Assembly: GCA_028696165.1 (NCBI GenBank)
Contig: JAQVHQ010000016.1
Span: forward strand, 1-60,333
Direction of reading: 5' to 3'
DNA from: Lachnospiraceae bacterium
GTDB lineage: Bacteria > Bacillota > Clostridia > Lachnospirales > Lachnospiraceae
Length of the DNA stretch: 60,333 bases
In this document: positions 7,022 through 15,765 of the stretch, piece after piece
How positions within the stretch are numbered: the stretch's first letter is position 1
How the letters are laid out: each line of letters opens with the position of its first letter
The notes under the pieces: generated by a model
What the model was told of the DNA's origin: nothing
The model's input: the letters and a program-made list of their open reading frames with translations, nothing else
Databases searched by the model: none
Made by a program: the position numbers and the translations under genes

Positions 7022-7741
7022 ATGAAATTACAGCAGGTATTAAGCCTTACAAGAAAGGCTGTAGATGAATATAAGATGATTGAAAAAGGTGATAAAATTG
7101 CTGTCGGTATATCAGGCGGAAAAGATAGTCTTACCCTTTTGTATGCCCTTGCCGCATTACGCAGATTTTATCCCAATCCTTTTGAACTATATGCCGTAAC
7201 TGTTGATCTAGGCTTTAATAATTTTAATTTAAGTAAAATAGAATCCCTGTGCAGAGAATTGCAGGTTCCATACAAAATTGTACGAACAGAAATCGCTGAT
7301 ATCGTGTTCAAACAGCGCAAAGAAACAAATCCCTGCTCTCTATGTGCAAAAATGCGCAAAGGCGCTTTAAACCAGGCCCTGATAGAAATGGGCTGCAATA
7401 AAGTTGCCTATGCGCATCATAAAGATGATATCGTTGAAACTATGATGATGTCCCTAATATATGAGGGACGTCTTCATACTTTTGAGCCAAAAACATATCT
7501 GAATCGAACTGAAATTACAGTTATCCGCCCTCTCCTATTTATACAGGAAGCTGATGTGATTGGTTTCATGCATAAACAGAATCTTCCTGTTGCCAAGAGT
7601 CCCTGTCCCATGGATGGTCATAGCAAACGTGAATATGTAAAACAGTTGCTGCAGAACCTAAACAGGGAAAATCCAGGTGTTAAGGAGCGAATGTTTACTG
7701 CAATACATAACTCGCTTCTTTCCTCTGAACAGCATCCATAA
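7022..7741 (+). CDS. TtcA-like tRNA 2-thiolation ATPase
   Basis: A 239-residue PP-loop ATPase with the signature SGGKDSL near the N-terminus. It has a CSLC pair followed by MRKGAL, the HHKDD segment and a further Cys in SPCPMDG. Together these match TtcA, which holds an iron-sulfur cluster and makes 2-thiocytidine-32 in tRNA. The clostridial substrate base is not proven. ATG 7022 is chosen for the GGGAG just upstream, rather than the TTG at 6980. Its last 47 bases overlap the convergent kinase-like gene. Confidence 0.8.
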   Translation: MKLQQVLSLTRKAVDEYKMIEKGDKIAVGISGGKDSLTLLYALAALRRFYPNPFELYAVTVDLGFNNFNLSKIESLCRELQVPYKIVRTEIADIVFKQRKETNPCSLCAKMRKGALNQALIEMGCNKVAYAHHKDDIVETMMMSLIYEGRLHTFEPKTYLNRTEITVIRPLLFIQEADVIGFMHKQNLPVAKSPCPMDGHSKREYVKQLLQNLNRENPGVKERMFTAIHNSLLSSEQHP

Positions 7742-8336
7742 TCATCTCAACAGTACCTTCAATTCCAAAAGTACTGCTGTCAAGACATAGATTATAAGAA
7801 GCTGCTTCGCCCCATTTCTTACTTGTATAGTAATTATAGTAGCTGGCACGCTTTTTATCAGTCTTTACGATTAAATCTTTGGCTTTTGCTCTGTTTAATT
7901 TGTAAGACTTTTCGATTCTTAAAATACGCTTATCAAGATCACCATGAATAAATACGCTCAGACAGTTTTCATAATCTGCCAACGCATAATCCGCACAACG
8001 GCCTACCATAATACACGGACCTTCATCTGCAATCTTTTTGATGGTATCAAACTGAGCCAAAAATACCTTGTGGTTAATTGGCATCTCTGAAAATGCGCTG
8101 GATGAATATCCCATAGAATATGTATCCATAACCAGCGAATACAAAAAGCTATTTGTAGGTTTCTCATCATGATTTTCGAACAACTCCTGGCAGAGTCCAC
8201 TGTCCTTGGCAGCGCGGTCTAATAATTCTTTATCATAGCATTTAACACCAAGTCTTTCAGCAAGTTCTTCTCCGATTGCTCTTCCACCACTTCCGAATTG
8301 TCTTCCTATAGTAATGACTGTATTTTTAATTTCCAT
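7695..8336 (-). CDS. Cytidylate kinase-like family protein
   Basis: A 213-residue P-loop protein of the cytidylate-kinase-like family (PF13189), common in Clostridia. The N-terminus ITIGRQFGSGGRAIGEE is the ATP-binding loop and a VGRCADY motif lies midway. This is not the canonical Cmk, and its true substrate is unknown. It has its own likely promoter and ribosome site (GGAGG) and overlaps the 3' end of the thiolase gene on the other strand by 47 bases. Confidence 0.8.
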   Translation of the reverse strand: MEIKNTVITIGRQFGSGGRAIGEELAERLGVKCYDKELLDRAAKDSGLCQELFENHDEKPTNSFLYSLVMDTYSMGYSSSAFSEMPINHKVFLAQFDTIKKIADEGPCIMVGRCADYALADYENCLSVFIHGDLDKRILRIEKSYKLNRAKAKDLIVKTDKKRASYYNYYTSKKWGEAASYNLCLDSSTFGIEGTVEMIMDAVQRKEASYVLQ

Positions 8337-8374
8337 AAAAGTATACCTCCTTCAAATTCTATTACTCTTTCTCT

Positions 8375-8403
8375 ATTATAGCGAAAAAAAAGGTAAATGT
8401 ATA
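8375..8403 (-). promoter_or_regulatory. Promoter of the kinase-like gene
   Basis: TATACA, a 17-bp spacer and TATAAT on the minus strand, between the end of rluD and the start of the kinase-like gene. Confidence 0.5.
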
Positions 8404-8407
8404 GAAA

Positions 8408-9316
8408 TTATCTTAATTTACGCAATAATTCCTGAAAATAATCTGGCAGCGGTGCCTGAAATTCCACATATTCATTGGTCGATGGATGAATAAAACCTAA
8501 TGTCATAGCATGAAGTGTCTGACCATCCAACGAAAAAGGCTGTTTTTGTCTTCCATAAATGGTATCTCCCAAAAGCGGATGACCTATGCTGCTCATATGA
8601 ACTCGAATCTGATGTGTCCTTCCGGTTTCCAACTGACATTCTACATACGTATATTTTGAAAAAGTCTCAATTACATGATAGTGTGTGACAGCATGCTTGC
8701 CGTTTCTTTCATTAATGGCCATCTTTTTCCGGTCAACCGGATGACGACCGATACTTCCTTCAATAGTACCATCCTCCCATAACTGCCCAAAGACAATAGC
8801 ACGATACTTTCGGGTAATGCTGTGTTCTTTTAACTGCGCAGCCAATGACTGATGAGCTTTATCGTTTTTACAGACCACCAATACTCCTGTAGTATCTTTA
8901 TCGATTCGATGAACGATTCCTGGTCGCAACACGCCATTAATTCCGGATAACTGCCCCTGACAATGATGTAAGATTCCATGAACCAGCGTGTGCTCATCAT
9001 GACCCGCACTGGGATGTACCACCATCCCCTTTGGTTTATTTACAATCAGAATATCTGAATCTTCATATATAATATCAAGATTCAGGTCCTCAGGCTCCAA
9101 ATTCAGGGATTTTTCCTCTGGAAATGTGATTTCCAACAAATCCCCCAGCTGAACTTTATAATTGGATTTCACAGCATTCTGATTAATGAAAACAGCTTCT
9201 TCTTTAATCAATTTCTGAAGATAGCTTCTGGTTTTATCTGGAAAATATTCTGCTAATACTTTATCAATCCGTATATTAGCCTGTTCCTGTGTTATAACAA
9301 AATCAGTTTTTGTCAC
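8408..9316 (-). CDS. RluA/RluD-family pseudouridine synthase
   Basis: A 302-residue rRNA-modifying enzyme. An N-terminal S4 RNA-binding domain (about 14-70) precedes the pseudouridine synthase core. The catalytic Asp139 is in HRIDKDTTG, and HLPxxR-type substrate features (GRTHQIRVHM) follow. RluD-type enzymes modify helix 69 of 23S rRNA; which uridines are modified here is inferred only. The start overlaps the lspA stop by 4 bases (ATGA), and the pair next to lspA is a common Firmicutes arrangement. Confidence 0.9.
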   Translation of the reverse strand: MTKTDFVITQEQANIRIDKVLAEYFPDKTRSYLQKLIKEEAVFINQNAVKSNYKVQLGDLLEITFPEEKSLNLEPEDLNLDIIYEDSDILIVNKPKGMVVHPSAGHDEHTLVHGILHHCQGQLSGINGVLRPGIVHRIDKDTTGVLVVCKNDKAHQSLAAQLKEHSITRKYRAIVFGQLWEDGTIEGSIGRHPVDRKKMAINERNGKHAVTHYHVIETFSKYTYVECQLETGRTHQIRVHMSSIGHPLLGDTIYGRQKQPFSLDGQTLHAMTLGFIHPSTNEYVEFQAPLPDYFQELLRKLR

Positions 9317-9846
9317 TTTCGATCACCTTTTTTCTTCCACTCATAAATTTCAAAGTCCTCTTCTTTGTATACAAGCAGAAACAAAATAGCCAAAGCGGCT
9401 ACACTGCAGGTCACATAGATATCTGCCACATTAAATATCGGAAAATCAATCAGTGAAAAATACACAAAATCAATCACATAATTGATTCGAATACGATCAA
9501 TGGAATTTCCAATTGCTCCGGCTGCCAGTAATACATAGACGATATTTAGCGGCAAATATCTTTTAGTCTTTGGGGTCTTTAAAAACACACAGACAATTGC
9601 CACGAAAAAGACAAGGGATAATATAACAAAAAACCATTGTTTGTTTTGGAACATTCCAAAAGCAGCTCCACGATTTTCAAGATAATGTAATTCTAATACT
9701 CCTGGAAATATATCAATGCTGTCTGTGCCAAGTGGAGCCAGATGACGTAATGCCAGAAATTTTGTCCATTGATCCAGAATAACAAGTAAAAGGAAACTAA
9801 TTCCTGCAAATATATTATATTTCAAAGTATTAACTGATTTATTCAT
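9313..9846 (-). CDS. lspA: Prolipoprotein signal peptidase (signal peptidase II)
   Basis: A 177-residue four-helix membrane aspartic protease that cuts lipoprotein signal peptides after lipid attachment. Conserved blocks are visible: DQWTK (25-29), NRGAAFG (58-64), GNSIDR (113-118), catalytic Asp126 in VIDF, and catalytic Asp142 in FNVADIY. It overlaps aroB by 8 bases upstream and rluD by 4 downstream, so all three are probably one transcript. Confidence 0.95.
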   Translation of the reverse strand: MNKSVNTLKYNIFAGISFLLLVILDQWTKFLALRHLAPLGTDSIDIFPGVLELHYLENRGAAFGMFQNKQWFFVILSLVFFVAIVCVFLKTPKTKRYLPLNIVYVLLAAGAIGNSIDRIRINYVIDFVYFSLIDFPIFNVADIYVTCSVAALAILFLLVYKEEDFEIYEWKKKGDRK

Positions 9847-10936
9847 TCATAACTCCTTTTACAAAATTAATGCCTTCAAGGATTTCCTCATCTGTCACAT
9901 CATGTACGATAATTGCATGTCCCATGGATTTTAGCAGCACAAATTTCACTTTGCCATTTTCCATCTTTTTGTCACTTTTTGTAATGTCAAGAATAGCACT
10001 GGCATCATTAAAATCCACAGCAATCGGTAAATCAAATCCTACATTCATATCACGTATTTCATATAATTCTTCATCTGTTAAATATCCTCTTAAATAAGAA
10101 ATATACGCAGCTGCACAAGTTCCCAGTGCAACACACTGCCCATGAAGCAATTCAAAATTCATATACTTTTCAATAGCATGTCCTATGGTATGTCCAAAAT
10201 TTAATATTGCTCGCTCACCCTGTTCTGTAGGATCATTCTCTACAACAGTCTTTTTAATGAGACAGCACCTACTTACCATAGATGTAAGAACATCTTCTTC
10301 TCTGTCCATGATTTCGCTCATATGATTAATGGTCCACTCATAGAAAGAGTCATCTCTTATAAGTGCTGATTTCAAGACTTCTCCCATACCACATGAGAAT
10401 TCTACATCAGGAAGAGTGTTTAATGTCTTCATATTCATATATACCAGAGATGGCTGATGAAAAGCTCCAACCATATTCTTATAAGAATCAAAATCGACTC
10501 CGGTTTTTCCGCCAACACTGCTGTCAACCTGGGCTAAAAGTGTTGTTGGAACTTGTACAAATTCAATTCCTCTCAGATATGTTGCAGCAGCAAATCCAGT
10601 CATATCCCCAACTACGCCGCCGCCCAAAGCCAATAAAATATCTTTGCGTTCAAAGTGATTATTTATAAGATGTTCGTATATATCGCGAATCACATCCAGC
10701 TTTTTATTTTCTTCTCCTGCCAGAAAGATAAAATCCGTAATGACAGAAAACACATCGCATATCTGAGCTTTTAATTCTTCCAGATAAAGTGGTGCTACAT
10801 TCGTGTCTGTAACAATACATACTTTTTGTCCATTAAGATTCAGTTTTTTGAGATATTCGGATATATGATTAAAGTCCTTTTGAAATGTTATCTCATAAGA
10901 AAAATCCCCTGCTTTTTTAACCATCAAATCTTTCAT
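9839..10936 (-). CDS. aroB: 3-dehydroquinate synthase
   Basis: A 365-residue NAD- and metal-dependent enzyme that converts DAHP to 3-dehydroquinate, the second step of the shikimate pathway. Seen are the NAD-binding GGGVVGDMTGFAAATYLRG region, PTTLLAQVDSSVGGKT, and the metal-binding NFGHTIGHA. The start has GGGAGGA at good spacing. No other shikimate gene lies in the window, so aroB is separated from the rest of its pathway and grouped with lspA and rluD. Confidence 0.95.
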   Translation of the reverse strand: MKDLMVKKAGDFSYEITFQKDFNHISEYLKKLNLNGQKVCIVTDTNVAPLYLEELKAQICDVFSVITDFIFLAGEENKKLDVIRDIYEHLINNHFERKDILLALGGGVVGDMTGFAAATYLRGIEFVQVPTTLLAQVDSSVGGKTGVDFDSYKNMVGAFHQPSLVYMNMKTLNTLPDVEFSCGMGEVLKSALIRDDSFYEWTINHMSEIMDREEDVLTSMVSRCCLIKKTVVENDPTEQGERAILNFGHTIGHAIEKYMNFELLHGQCVALGTCAAAYISYLRGYLTDEELYEIRDMNVGFDLPIAVDFNDASAILDITKSDKKMENGKVKFVLLKSMGHAIIVHDVTDEEILEGINFVKGVMNE

Positions 10937-11036
10937 GTATATATTCCTCCCAAATCATTTGATATTCTATATATTTTTCATATTTCACAAATCAAAAACA
11001 TCTTAAGACTACGCTTGATTATAACTTTACATAATT

Positions 11037-11066
11037 AAAAACCTGGACACAAATGCCCAAGTTTTT
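11037..11066 (-). terminator. Terminator downstream of sepF
   Basis: On the minus strand AAAACTTGG pairs with CCAGGTTTT (one G-U pair) around a 10-nt loop, followed by TTTTTAATT. It ends the HlyD-like/yggS/sepF transcript before aroB. Confidence 0.7.
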
Positions 11067-11079
11067 AGTTTATATATCT

Positions 11080-11146
11080 AATTCTAGTTTCATGATAAAA
11101 CTCGTAGTGCTACAGACAGCTTCTCTAGCGCTCATAAATTAGAATT
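11080..11146 (-). other. Inverted repeat spanning the sepF stop codon
   Basis: Bases 11080-11095 and 11132-11146 are inverted repeats (AATTCTA, then TTT, then ATGA, with one G/A change and one bulge). Between them GCTA and TAGC can form an inner stem. The structure includes the sepF stop codon and lies directly before its terminator, so it may be a 3'-end stability element. Confidence 0.4.
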
Positions 11147-11744
11147 CCGTACGAATAGAGGGAAGCTCAAAAGCACCATTTAAGATATCCTGGTAATCAC
11201 CGGAAATATCAACATTGGATGGTGTTAATATAAAGATAAAGCTGGAAATTTTCTGTAAATTTCCATCGATAGAATAGCAGGAACCTGAAGTGAAATCAAT
11301 AATTCTCTGCGCAATTTCCACATCAATACCTTCCAGATTTAAGACAACCGTACAACGATCAATCAATGCATCTGCAATTTCTCTGGTATCCTCCATAGAA
11401 GTAGGTTTCACTACGATCACTTCCATGCTGGCTCCTGTAGATTTTCTGGAATTTCTCATCGGTGTTACCTTGGAATTTTTCTTACTCTCACGTACAGGTT
11501 TTGGCTGCTTTGGCTGTTTAGCTGGCTTTGCCTGTTTAACCGGCGCTTTTCTTACTGGTTCCGGCTCTTCATCCGGTTCATCAAAATCTTCATCATCTAA
11601 CTTCTTAAAGAATCTCTTACGAGGTTTCTCTTCTACTTCTTCTTCATCAAATTCATCAAAATCCTCTTCATCAAAGAATTCGTCATCATCATAGTCATCA
11701 TCATTTAACTTTATTGCATCTAAAAATTTGTCTAATACTCCCAT
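11139..11744 (-). CDS. sepF: Cell division protein SepF
   Basis: A 201-residue FtsZ-binding protein that tethers the Z-ring to the membrane. The N-terminus (MGVLDKFLDAIKL) is the expected amphipathic membrane helix. A long very acidic then basic/proline-rich linker covers about 13-105. The C-terminal SepF domain (about 106-195) contains VVLNLEGID and the DFTSGS turn. The linker is longer than in Bacillus SepF (about 150 residues in total). It follows yggS closely, as in Bacillus ylmE-ylmF. Confidence 0.92.
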   Translation of the reverse strand: MGVLDKFLDAIKLNDDDYDDDEFFDEEDFDEFDEEEVEEKPRKRFFKKLDDEDFDEPDEEPEPVRKAPVKQAKPAKQPKQPKPVRESKKNSKVTPMRNSRKSTGASMEVIVVKPTSMEDTREIADALIDRCTVVLNLEGIDVEIAQRIIDFTSGSCYSIDGNLQKISSFIFILTPSNVDISGDYQDILNGAFELPSIRTEF

Positions 11745-11788
11745 TTTAGTTCTCCTCGTTCTTATTCAGGAATGTTGTATGTATATTA

Positions 11789-12481
11789 TCAAACTTGATA
11801 ATTTCTTCTTCCAAATATACTGGTACCTACTCTTACCAAAGTTGCGCCTTCTTCAATAGCAACCTGATAATCTCCAGACATGCCCATACTTAAAACATTC
11901 ATATTAACATTATTCATGTTTTTAGAGCCGATGTCAACACTTAATTGCTTTAATTGTCGAAAAATAGTTCTATTTTCTTCCGCATCATCTACAAATGGAG
12001 CAATTGTCATCAAACCTTCTATACGAATATGGGGCATTTTGGAAATTGTTTCAACCATCTCCATCACCTCTTCCACATGAAGGCCAAACTTACTGTCTTC
12101 CTGTGCCACATTTACTTCAATGAGAATGGACATTATTGTATCTTTCTTTGCTGCTTCGTGTTCGATTGTCTCTGCAAGTCTTACAGAATCAACTGAATGA
12201 ATCAAACATGTTTTTCCTATCAGATATTTCACCTTATTTCTCTGAAGATGTCCTATCATATGCCAGCGTATATCCTTTGGAAGAACTTCGTATTTATCAC
12301 AAAGTTCCTGCACTTTATTCTCACCAAAATCTCTCACTCCATCTGCATATACTTCTTCTAGCATTGAGACCGGTTTTGTCTTACTTACCGCAATTAGTGT
12401 CACTTCGTCCGGGTTACGATTAGCTCTTTTGCAAGCATTTAAAACATTTTCCTGTACTTCATGTAAATCATCAACAATCAT
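11789..12481 (-). CDS. YggS-family PLP homeostasis protein
   Basis: A 230-residue pyridoxal-phosphate-binding protein with the alanine-racemase barrel fold but no known racemase activity. The family (YggS/YlmE/PROSC) buffers PLP and affects amino-acid balance. The PLP lysine is in AVSKTKP, and GENKVQE, HMIGHLQ and LSMGMSGD are typical blocks. I chose the Met after GGAGGTAAAAAA; an upstream frame would add 20 unconvincing residues. It lies between the HlyD-like gene and sepF. Confidence 0.92.
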   Translation of the reverse strand: MIVDDLHEVQENVLNACKRANRNPDEVTLIAVSKTKPVSMLEEVYADGVRDFGENKVQELCDKYEVLPKDIRWHMIGHLQRNKVKYLIGKTCLIHSVDSVRLAETIEHEAAKKDTIMSILIEVNVAQEDSKFGLHVEEVMEMVETISKMPHIRIEGLMTIAPFVDDAEENRTIFRQLKQLSVDIGSKNMNNVNMNVLSMGMSGDYQVAIEEGATLVRVGTSIFGRRNYQV

Positions 12482-12546
12482 TTTTTTACCTCCAAGTAAA
12501 CCTTTTGCTGTTATAAAGTCAATATAGACGTTGTAATACACACAGT

Positions 12547-13932
12547 CTAATATAATATCTCATCTTCTTTAACCGTATTTCCGTTTAACACAATATGATC
12601 AAATTGTGCAAGTCCATAATCCTGACCGTTTCCAACAATACAGTACTCTTCATCCTGATCGATAATTGTAATCTGCCGGAATACTGCATAACCTTTATTG
12701 ATACAATAAGCGCCCTCTAAGGATGCTGTTTTTTCAATAATGTATCTGTCTGTGGAATCCTGTTTGATAATTCGGTCACCCTCTTCAAAATCAGATTTTT
12801 CCACATAACAAAGTCCATCTGCTTTTCTGTATAAAGTAGTATTTACGAACTCTGTAACTGTCTTTCCTTCTTCATCGGTAGTTTCTTTGATAAATCCTGC
12901 TTCGTTTTGATTATCTCCATAGGATTCATATTCTTCTGGAATCGTGTAAAATTCTTTGGTAACAATAGATGAAATAGGTATTTTTAATCCGCTTTCCACA
13001 TTGGTAACTAATTCCACATCCAGATAACGGTCATTTATATAACGAATCATCCCTGATGAAAAATCTAATTTTCCATATTTTCCATCATCTGTAACAATTA
13101 TGGAAAAACCTGCTGTCTGTGTGACACCATCTTTTAAGAACTTAACTTTTATAGATGTTCTTGCTGCCAATTGTGCCATCTGCTTGTCTGATAATGCAAC
13201 CAATACAGACCAGTTCTCATCTTTAACCAGCTTATAGACATCACTTCCGGCATCCACTTTCTCGGAAGATTTCAAATTCTCCTTATGATATGATTTTTGA
13301 TTGAATATATCTGCAGAAATGGTATCAATATCAAACTTTTCATAGCCATCTTTCGTATATAGTACCACGCCGTCCTCTGATGAGACATTAGCCGTTCCTG
13401 TTATAGTGCTGGTACCGGATTTGCCATCGGCAATTGCAGTAGTATCTACTCCTGAATACTGCAGAATATTTCCTTCTAAATCATATTTCAAACTATACAC
13501 AGAATTAAAATTATTTGCGTCAAAATTCAAAGCATATTTTTCAAAGGTAGAGCGAATCTGTGCCAATGAATCTGCATCCAGCTGATTTTCAACGGTATCC
13601 GTCTGGGTATCGCTAATGGTATAAACCATTCCGCGTTTCTTAACTCTTGTACCCTCACGTGCATAATAAGTAATATAACCACTGGTATCTGCAGAAAAGA
13701 CCTGTTCATCTCTTACAACGAATCCTGTGTAAGTCTGATTCTTGTCCAAGGGACCACTGGTTACCTGATAAGAAGTAATCTTACCCGTGGTGATATAAAT
13801 AATAAAACTAATAAACATATACAAAAACAAAGCCCCAAAGATAAAAGTTCCTATATTGAAATTAATATTTTTAATAAACTTAATAATAGAAAATCCTTTT
13901 TCATCGGTTCTCCGTTTATTATTCTCAGCCAA
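12547..13932 (-). CDS. HlyD-like membrane fusion protein linked to the sepF cluster
   Basis: About 461 residues: a basic cytoplasmic N-terminus, one transmembrane segment (about 30-52) and a large external region. Near its start is a lipoyl/biotinyl-like beta-barrel segment (ADTSGYI, then EGTRVKKRG), typical of HlyD-type adaptors. No ABC transporter or outer-membrane partner is nearby, and a Gram-positive cell would not need a periplasmic adaptor. Co-transcription with yggS and sepF suggests a role in division or envelope assembly (inference). AGGAG is 8 nt before a TTG start at 13930-13932; a GTG at 13941 overlaps the ribosome site. Confidence 0.75.
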   Translation of the reverse strand: MAENNKRRTDEKGFSIIKFIKNINFNIGTFIFGALFLYMFISFIIYITTGKITSYQVTSGPLDKNQTYTGFVVRDEQVFSADTSGYITYYAREGTRVKKRGMVYTISDTQTDTVENQLDADSLAQIRSTFEKYALNFDANNFNSVYSLKYDLEGNILQYSGVDTTAIADGKSGTSTITGTANVSSEDGVVLYTKDGYEKFDIDTISADIFNQKSYHKENLKSSEKVDAGSDVYKLVKDENWSVLVALSDKQMAQLAARTSIKVKFLKDGVTQTAGFSIIVTDDGKYGKLDFSSGMIRYINDRYLDVELVTNVESGLKIPISSIVTKEFYTIPEEYESYGDNQNEAGFIKETTDEEGKTVTEFVNTTLYRKADGLCYVEKSDFEEGDRIIKQDSTDRYIIEKTASLEGAYCINKGYAVFRQITIIDQDEEYCIVGNGQDYGLAQFDHIVLNGNTVKEDEILY

Positions 13933-13971
13933 TAAACACACTCCTACTCTACAATTAATTCATTCCGTCTA

Positions 13972-14000
13972 ATTGTACCATCTTCCAGCCGCCACCTCAA
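13972..14000 (-). promoter_or_regulatory. Promoter of the HlyD-like/yggS/sepF operon
   Basis: TTGAGG, a 17-bp spacer and TACAAT on the minus strand, about 40 bp before the HlyD-like start and after the terminator of the preceding gene. Confidence 0.6.
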
Positions 14001-14046
14001 GTACAAATTATATTAATAGATTAATTGGATTAATAGGCACATTAAA

Positions 14047-14072
14047 AAGGATGGACATAAATGTCCATCCTT
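14047..14072 (-). terminator. Terminator after the small P-loop gene
   Basis: A perfect 12-bp stem (14047-14058 with 14061-14072) with a 2-nt loop, followed on the minus strand by TTTTTAAT. It isolates the P-loop gene from the HlyD-like operon. Confidence 0.85.
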
Positions 14073-14085
14073 AAAAATCCTCTAT

Positions 14086-14505
14086 TTACAAAGCAATTAT
14101 AACTTTAGATTTCAAATCTTCGGGTAATTCACTGTTATCCATAGATAAACTAATGATAAAGTCAATTGAAAAAGCATTGCTGATAGTATCCAGCTGATTA
14201 ATAGTATCTGTAACATCTTTACCTTCTAATTTTGCAATTTTTAAAAATCCATCTAAATACATAGATTCAAGATCATGATCCTGAGAGATAATTCCACAAA
14301 TAAAACCAATAAATTCATCACTGTTTCTTAACGGATATGTAGAGACATCAATAAGTCTGATTTTGTTATTTAACTCATACATATGTTTGGAGCTTTTATC
14401 AAGGTAAACTATATTTCCATTTGCAGTTTTTATAGCTCCATTTACCTTATCTAAGATTTCTTTAGTCTTTCCTTTTCCTTTTTTGCCTACTATTAATTGA
14501 ACCAT
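14086..14505 (-). CDS. Small P-loop protein of unknown function
   Basis: A 139-residue cytosolic protein starting with a Walker A-like loop, VGKKGKGKTK (about residues 6-15), and a hydrophobic strand ending IVYLD (about 32-36). The C-terminus DFIISLSMDN may be a Walker B-like strand. Homologues in Clostridia have been labelled PilT-like in databases, which I consider unsupported because the secretion-ATPase motifs are absent. It is a single-gene unit with its own good promoter and strong terminator, between the division and cell-shape clusters. Function unknown. Confidence 0.65.
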   Translation of the reverse strand: MVQLIVGKKGKGKTKEILDKVNGAIKTANGNIVYLDKSSKHMYELNNKIRLIDVSTYPLRNSDEFIGFICGIISQDHDLESMYLDGFLKIAKLEGKDVTDTINQLDTISNAFSIDFIISLSMDNSELPEDLKSKVIIAL

Positions 14506-14563
14506 AGCAATGTCCTCCTTAGATTTAAGTTATAAATACCAAAAGCCTGTTTGATATATTCAA

Positions 14564-14592
14564 ATTATAGTGCATTTTAACAAAAAACACAA
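14564..14592 (-). promoter_or_regulatory. Promoter of the small P-loop gene
   Basis: TTGTGT (minus strand, 14587-14592), a 17-bp spacer and a consensus TATAAT (14564-14569). AAGGAGG follows at good distance from the ATG. Confidence 0.7.
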
Positions 14593-14667
14593 TGCCTAAA
14601 TACAATTATTCAAAACAATTTCACAATATTTTTTAGGACAGTAAGAATTCAGGTGTTCATTTCTTTC

Positions 14668-15765
14668 CTAGGAATTAATCACACCCAAAAGAGCATTCAT
14701 ATCCGTGTATAAAGTATCTTTATTTTTAGCATTTAAAACAATAGAGATGTAAGGTTTTCCGTATGCATTTTGGCTAATCAGTGCAAGACAGTTTCCTGCT
14801 GCATCTGTAGTACCGGTTTTTCCACCCAGTACAGTTACATCTTTAGGAGCTTTGGCTTCATTTATAAGGTATTTATCCGTAGCATCTACGTGAACAACTG
14901 CATCAACCATCTGCGTCTGTGGCTGAGCTGTTGCCTCTGCTGCTCCTTCCTCTGTTTGAGGAAGCGTTGCAGGATCAACGGCTACCTGTGTCTGATATTT
15001 TATATCATAAACACTTAACTGTATAATATCGACAAATTCCTGATATTTCATTGCTTCGGTTAACATAAGATAAATATCGTAAACCGTAGTGTAATGATTT
15101 TCTGCATGAAGACCGGAAGGATTTACAAAATTAGTCCCCGTAGCACCCAGTGATTTTGCTTCGTCGTTCATCATTTTCACAAAACCATTAATACTTCCTC
15201 CAACATGTTTGGCAATAGCCATCGCCGCATCATTACCAGAATGAATCAATAAACCATGAAGCAATTCATCCATAGTTACCTGATCACCAATTTTAAATCC
15301 GCACACCTGAGAGCCACTCTCCAACTCAACCATTTCCCAATCAATAGTCACAACATCTTTCATATTACCATATTTCAACGCAAGAATTGCAGTCATAATC
15401 TTAGTAACACTGGCCGGATAAGCCTTTTCGTACATATTCTGTGCAAAGAGAACACTTTTATCTTCAACACTAAATAATGCAGCATATTCTCCTTCTGTCA
15501 CTGCAGTTCCGCTGACGGATGTATTATCATCTCCTACACATAATGTATTGGCAAAACCTTCTGCCACCTGCTCTGTGGAATCAAACTGAGATGAAGTAGT
15601 AATTTCCTGTGATTCATAGGGTACCATAAGGTCTAATTCTCTTGTCTTCTTTATAGAAGAAACACTGAAAAATCCCACCAAAACAAACACAACCAATATG
15701 GCCGCAACAATAAGGAAGCGAAGAATATCTTTTTTATGTTTTCTAATACTTTCCAGTTTTTTCAT
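14668..15765 (-). CDS. D-alanyl-D-alanine carboxypeptidase (DacF-like, S11)
   Basis: A 365-residue penicillin-binding protein that trims the terminal D-Ala of peptidoglycan stems. A hydrophobic segment (about 17-37) serves as signal or anchor. The S11 motifs are all present: SVTK (Ser119/Lys122), SGN (176-178) and KTG (316-318). A low-complexity Ala/Gln/Thr insertion (about 263-285) precedes the KTG strand. The usual C-terminal beta domain is missing, since the protein ends about 45 residues after KTG. It overlaps rodA by 23 bases, at the end of the shape operon. Confidence 0.88.
   Translation of the reverse strand: MKKLESIRKHKKDILRFLIVAAILVVFVLVGFFSVSSIKKTRELDLMVPYESQEITTSSQFDSTEQVAEGFANTLCVGDDNTSVSGTAVTEGEYAALFSVEDKSVLFAQNMYEKAYPASVTKIMTAILALKYGNMKDVVTIDWEMVELESGSQVCGFKIGDQVTMDELLHGLLIHSGNDAAMAIAKHVGGSINGFVKMMNDEAKSLGATGTNFVNPSGLHAENHYTTVYDIYLMLTEAMKYQEFVDIIQLSVYDIKYQTQVAVDPATLPQTEEGAAEATAQPQTQMVDAVVHVDATDKYLINEAKAPKDVTVLGGKTGTTDAAGNCLALISQNAYGKPYISIVLNAKNKDTLYTDMNALLGVINS

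Noticed and set aside
11290-11694. Long Ser-rich frame opposite sepF
   Set aside because: It mirrors the acidic Asp/Glu codons of the SepF linker; no ribosome site and no protein-like pattern.
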